From NCBI GenBank assembly GCA_015056795.1, contig SVFO01000002.1:23601-87600 (forward strand): DNA of 64,000 nt. Direction: 5' to 3'. Below the pieces are notes generated by a model. That model worked only from the letters and a program-made list of their open reading frames with translations, was not told the origin of the DNA and did no database searches. Made by a program: the position numbers and the translations under genes. This document shows, piece after piece, positions 62,056 to 64,000 of this stretch. Origin of the DNA: Lachnospiraceae bacterium. Lineage in GTDB: Bacteria; Bacillota; Clostridia; Lachnospirales; Lachnospiraceae. Position 1 is the stretch's first letter, and each line of letters opens with the position of its first letter.

Positions 62056-63082
62056 AGTTTAAGCTCCGCATGCTGCCTTCATCAAAGGTATACTCTGGCG
62101 TCCGAAAAGGAAATGTGATCTCCTCCTCATAATACCATGGGTCGGATGGATGCCTGTCGTTCTTTAAAAGATGAAATTCCTGTGCTGGCATGTAGCCCTG
62201 CGCCAGCAAGAACGCCTTCTTTCCCTCTTCATTGACGCATTCGTCGACCACCATCACGACATGTCCAGGGCTTCCTCCATACAGAAAGACGTCGCCTGCC
62301 TTTAAGAGCGACAAAAGCGTCGGCTCCGACTCCTTCTCCATGGAAAGCGTACCTGCATAGCAGAAAATCGTACGCAGATACCTGACAAAGCACTCATACG
62401 AGGCATCCCTGGATTTTGACTTAATCCAAGAAACATTATTGCCGTTGATGGTCACGCGATTTCCTTCGCGCCATTTCGTATATTCCACCAAAAAACCATT
62501 CGTGAAATGAAACTTAATTCGATCATATTGCTCGGTCGCCCAAAAGTATTCCGCGTACATTCTCATCACGGAATCCGCGCATTGTTGCAAATCATAATCC
62601 TCAATAGGCAGGGCAAACACGGCGACGTGGGCGGACTGATTTCCCTTCTCACTCCCGTCATAAAGAAGCACCTTGCTCCCAGCTGGCTTTAGAGGGTATT
62701 GCCGAAGAAATTCCTCAAAGCTCCCTTCCTCAACCTCAACCCGTTCATACCCGGAAGGCGTCAGAACTCTGCTCTCCAGCGTTTCACCTGCATCCTGTAT
62801 GATATTAACAGCGTTTCCGCTAGTCACGACACTTTCAAATGTCAGGTTTTCCTCCTCTGAAGTAGCCTCCTCCGTTGTAGGCTTGCTCGATTTCGCGGCT
62901 TTTTTATTTGGGGTCGCCTCCCCCGTAAGTTCCTCCACTTGGGCATCCTCCGCCACGGAAATCGGCTCTACGATCAGAACCGGCTCCTCCTCTTCGCCGC
63001 AGGCCGCAAGCAATAAGCAAAGCATCCCCGTGAAAAAAAGAACGCGCACCCTTTTTGTAATATTTTTATATCGTTTCCACAT
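62051..63082 (-). CDS. DUF4846-family lipoprotein
   Basis: 343 residues. Signal peptide with lipobox LLLAAC (about 25-30), a linker rich in E/S/T, then the DUF4846 domain (about 115-343) with VLLYDGSEKGNQSAHVAVFA, GDVFLYGGSPGHVVMVVDEC and DRHPSDPWYY. The GSPGHVVMV stretch resembles NlpC/P60-like cores, so peptidase activity is possible but not shown. It lies 12 bases after the fumarate reductase B gene, with a weak ribosome site. Confidence 0.75.
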   Translation of the reverse strand: MWKRYKNITKRVRVLFFTGMLCLLLAACGEEEEPVLIVEPISVAEDAQVEELTGEATPNKKAAKSSKPTTEEATSEEENLTFESVVTSGNAVNIIQDAGETLESRVLTPSGYERVEVEEGSFEEFLRQYPLKPAGSKVLLYDGSEKGNQSAHVAVFALPIEDYDLQQCADSVMRMYAEYFWATEQYDRIKFHFTNGFLVEYTKWREGNRVTINGNNVSWIKSKSRDASYECFVRYLRTIFCYAGTLSMEKESEPTLLSLLKAGDVFLYGGSPGHVVMVVDECVNEEGKKAFLLAQGYMPAQEFHLLKNDRHPSDPWYYEEEITFPFRTPEYTFDEGSMRSLNY

Positions 63083-63094
63083 ATCTGATATGAC

Positions 63095-63775
63095 TTATAA
63101 TCGTCCTCCATTTAATTTTGCCATGGATGCCATCGTAGGAATTTTCATGGGACAGACATCCACGCAGGAAAGGGCCTTAGAGCACCCCCCTCCAAAATGT
63201 TCTCCATAGATCTTCTTAATATCCTTTGCTTTGTCCCGATTTCTGGATGCCACAAGATAACAATCGTTCGCAAAGGCCGCGCCATAAAAGGTTTCCCCGT
63301 TGACGTAATTCGGGCAAACCTCCAGACAAAGCCCGCACTTTAAGCACTTTGCCGCCAAATACTGATGCTCGTGACCCTGCTTCTCACCCTGCTGGTACTC
63401 CCCGATATACATGTTGGTCTTTTTCAGATTTTCCTGGATGGAGCTACGATCTACCACGAGATCATGGATCACGGGAAACTTTTGCAGGGGCTGAATGGTC
63501 AGCTCCTTTCCCTTACAATCCTTTAGAAAGGTCTCACAGGCCAGCGCCGGAACACCATTGATCACCATGGCGCAGGCCCCGCAGATTCCCTGCAGGCAGG
63601 AGCATTCCCAGCCAATTCTAGTCGTACTCTTCCCCTCATCATTGATAATGTCATCATGATAATTGATATAGTCCAAAAGCCCCGCAACGGAGGTATCCTC
63701 CGGGCCGTCATAATCGAAACATTCCCAGTAGGGAGCAGTCACAGGTGCAATCCGACGCATAATCCTAACTTTCAT
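63095..63775 (-). CDS. Fumarate reductase/succinate dehydrogenase iron-sulfur subunit
   Basis: The start ATG 63775 has GGAGG 6 bases upstream. 226 residues: an N-terminal ferredoxin domain with CSCLQGICGAC (2Fe-2S) and a later C (ACETF), and a C-terminal domain with CLKCGLCLEVCPN and CVDVCPM (4Fe-4S and 3Fe-4S type ligands). It transfers electrons to or from the flavoprotein subunit encoded upstream, which it overlaps by 11 bases. Confidence 0.9.
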   Translation of the reverse strand: MKVRIMRRIAPVTAPYWECFDYDGPEDTSVAGLLDYINYHDDIINDEGKSTTRIGWECSCLQGICGACAMVINGVPALACETFLKDCKGKELTIQPLQKFPVIHDLVVDRSSIQENLKKTNMYIGEYQQGEKQGHEHQYLAAKCLKCGLCLEVCPNYVNGETFYGAAFANDCYLVASRNRDKAKDIKKIYGEHFGGGCSKALSCVDVCPMKIPTMASMAKLNGGRL

Positions 63776-64000
63776 AGGTACCCTCCTTGTCCAGCCAGGT
63801 GCGATAAGCCCCTTCCTCATAGGAAATCACGGTGGCATGGCATTGGTCAGCCTCCGTTTTCGGGAAATCGCTGCGATAGTGCGCGCCGCGGCTTTCCGTT
63901 CGCGCCTTGGCACAGGTTAACACTGCCCTTGCCAGCGTCAAAATTCCGTTCAGACTATAGTTAAAATAAGGCATGACGCTATTGTCATATTGGATGCGGT
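63765..64000 (-). CDS. Fumarate reductase/succinate dehydrogenase flavoprotein subunit, C-terminal part
   Basis: Only the last 77 residues are in the window; the gene continues beyond the right edge. YFNYSLNGILTLARAVLTCA and ARTESRGAHYRSDFP are typical of the helical C-terminal domain. The stop overlaps the start of the iron-sulfur subunit by 11 bases. Cut by the window edge, not broken. Confidence 0.85.
   Translation of the reverse strand, partial: RIQYDNSVMPYFNYSLNGILTLARAVLTCAKARTESRGAHYRSDFPKTEADQCHATVISYEEGAYRTWLDKEGTYES

Overview
The window looks like the chromosome of a Gram-positive anaerobe of the Clostridia, most likely a Lachnospiraceae-type Firmicute. The evidence is strong purine-rich ribosome binding sites, BlaI/BlaR1-type and ECF-sigma/anti-sigma regulation, lipoprotein signal peptides, a GH25 lysozyme and a two-gene fumarate reductase fragment at the right edge. 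Species cannot be named from sequence alone. Almost every gene from 0 to 60.6 kb lies on the minus strand.

Layout. 0-14.2 kb: a BlaI-BlaR1 pair, a DUF3795-GNAT fusion beside a decayed GNAT/YoaP gene, a rhodanese-TtcA fusion, an HD hydrolase, and a five-gene operon (ABC ATPase, ABC permease, secreted HExxH protein, response regulator, histidine kinase). 14.3-52.3 kb: a mosaic of integrated pieces ending at tRNA-Gly(TCC). At least seven sites in it carry parts of one junction structure: an integrase 3' end, TCACGCA repeats, a GCCCG..CGGGC hairpin and a copy of the tRNA-Gly 3' end. Cargo includes solute-binding-type lipoproteins, ECF sigma factors with membrane partners, a frameshifted type III toxin-antitoxin locus (toxIN/abiQ-like), a DUF234 ATPase, two more BlaI-BlaR1 cassettes, a GH25 lysozyme, a candidate type I toxin-antitoxin locus, an unusually large sigma-70 family protein, and a complete four-gene Wadjet-type anti-plasmid SMC system preceded by a DUF1016 nuclease. 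52.3-60.8 kb: tRNA-Gly, tRNA-Phe, then one BlaI repressor with two giant BlaR1-like receptors in one operon. 60.8-64 kb: an XRE membrane regulator, a DUF4846 lipoprotein and fumarate reductase subunits.

Two themes connect the genes. First, envelope sensing. There are four BlaI promoters and five BlaR1-type M56 metalloproteases (606-1418 aa). None shows a recognisable penicillin-binding sensor domain; each has a different extracytoplasmic domain. In all four promoters the repressor palindrome is laid over the -10 hexamer at a fixed position, but the half-site sequence differs between modules. Second, mobile-element turnover and defence: Wadjet, DUF1016, toxIN and the type I candidate lie among attachment scars and broken genes.

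Several genes are broken by single-base changes, two of them in A-runs. These could be real decay or consensus errors and should be checked against reads.
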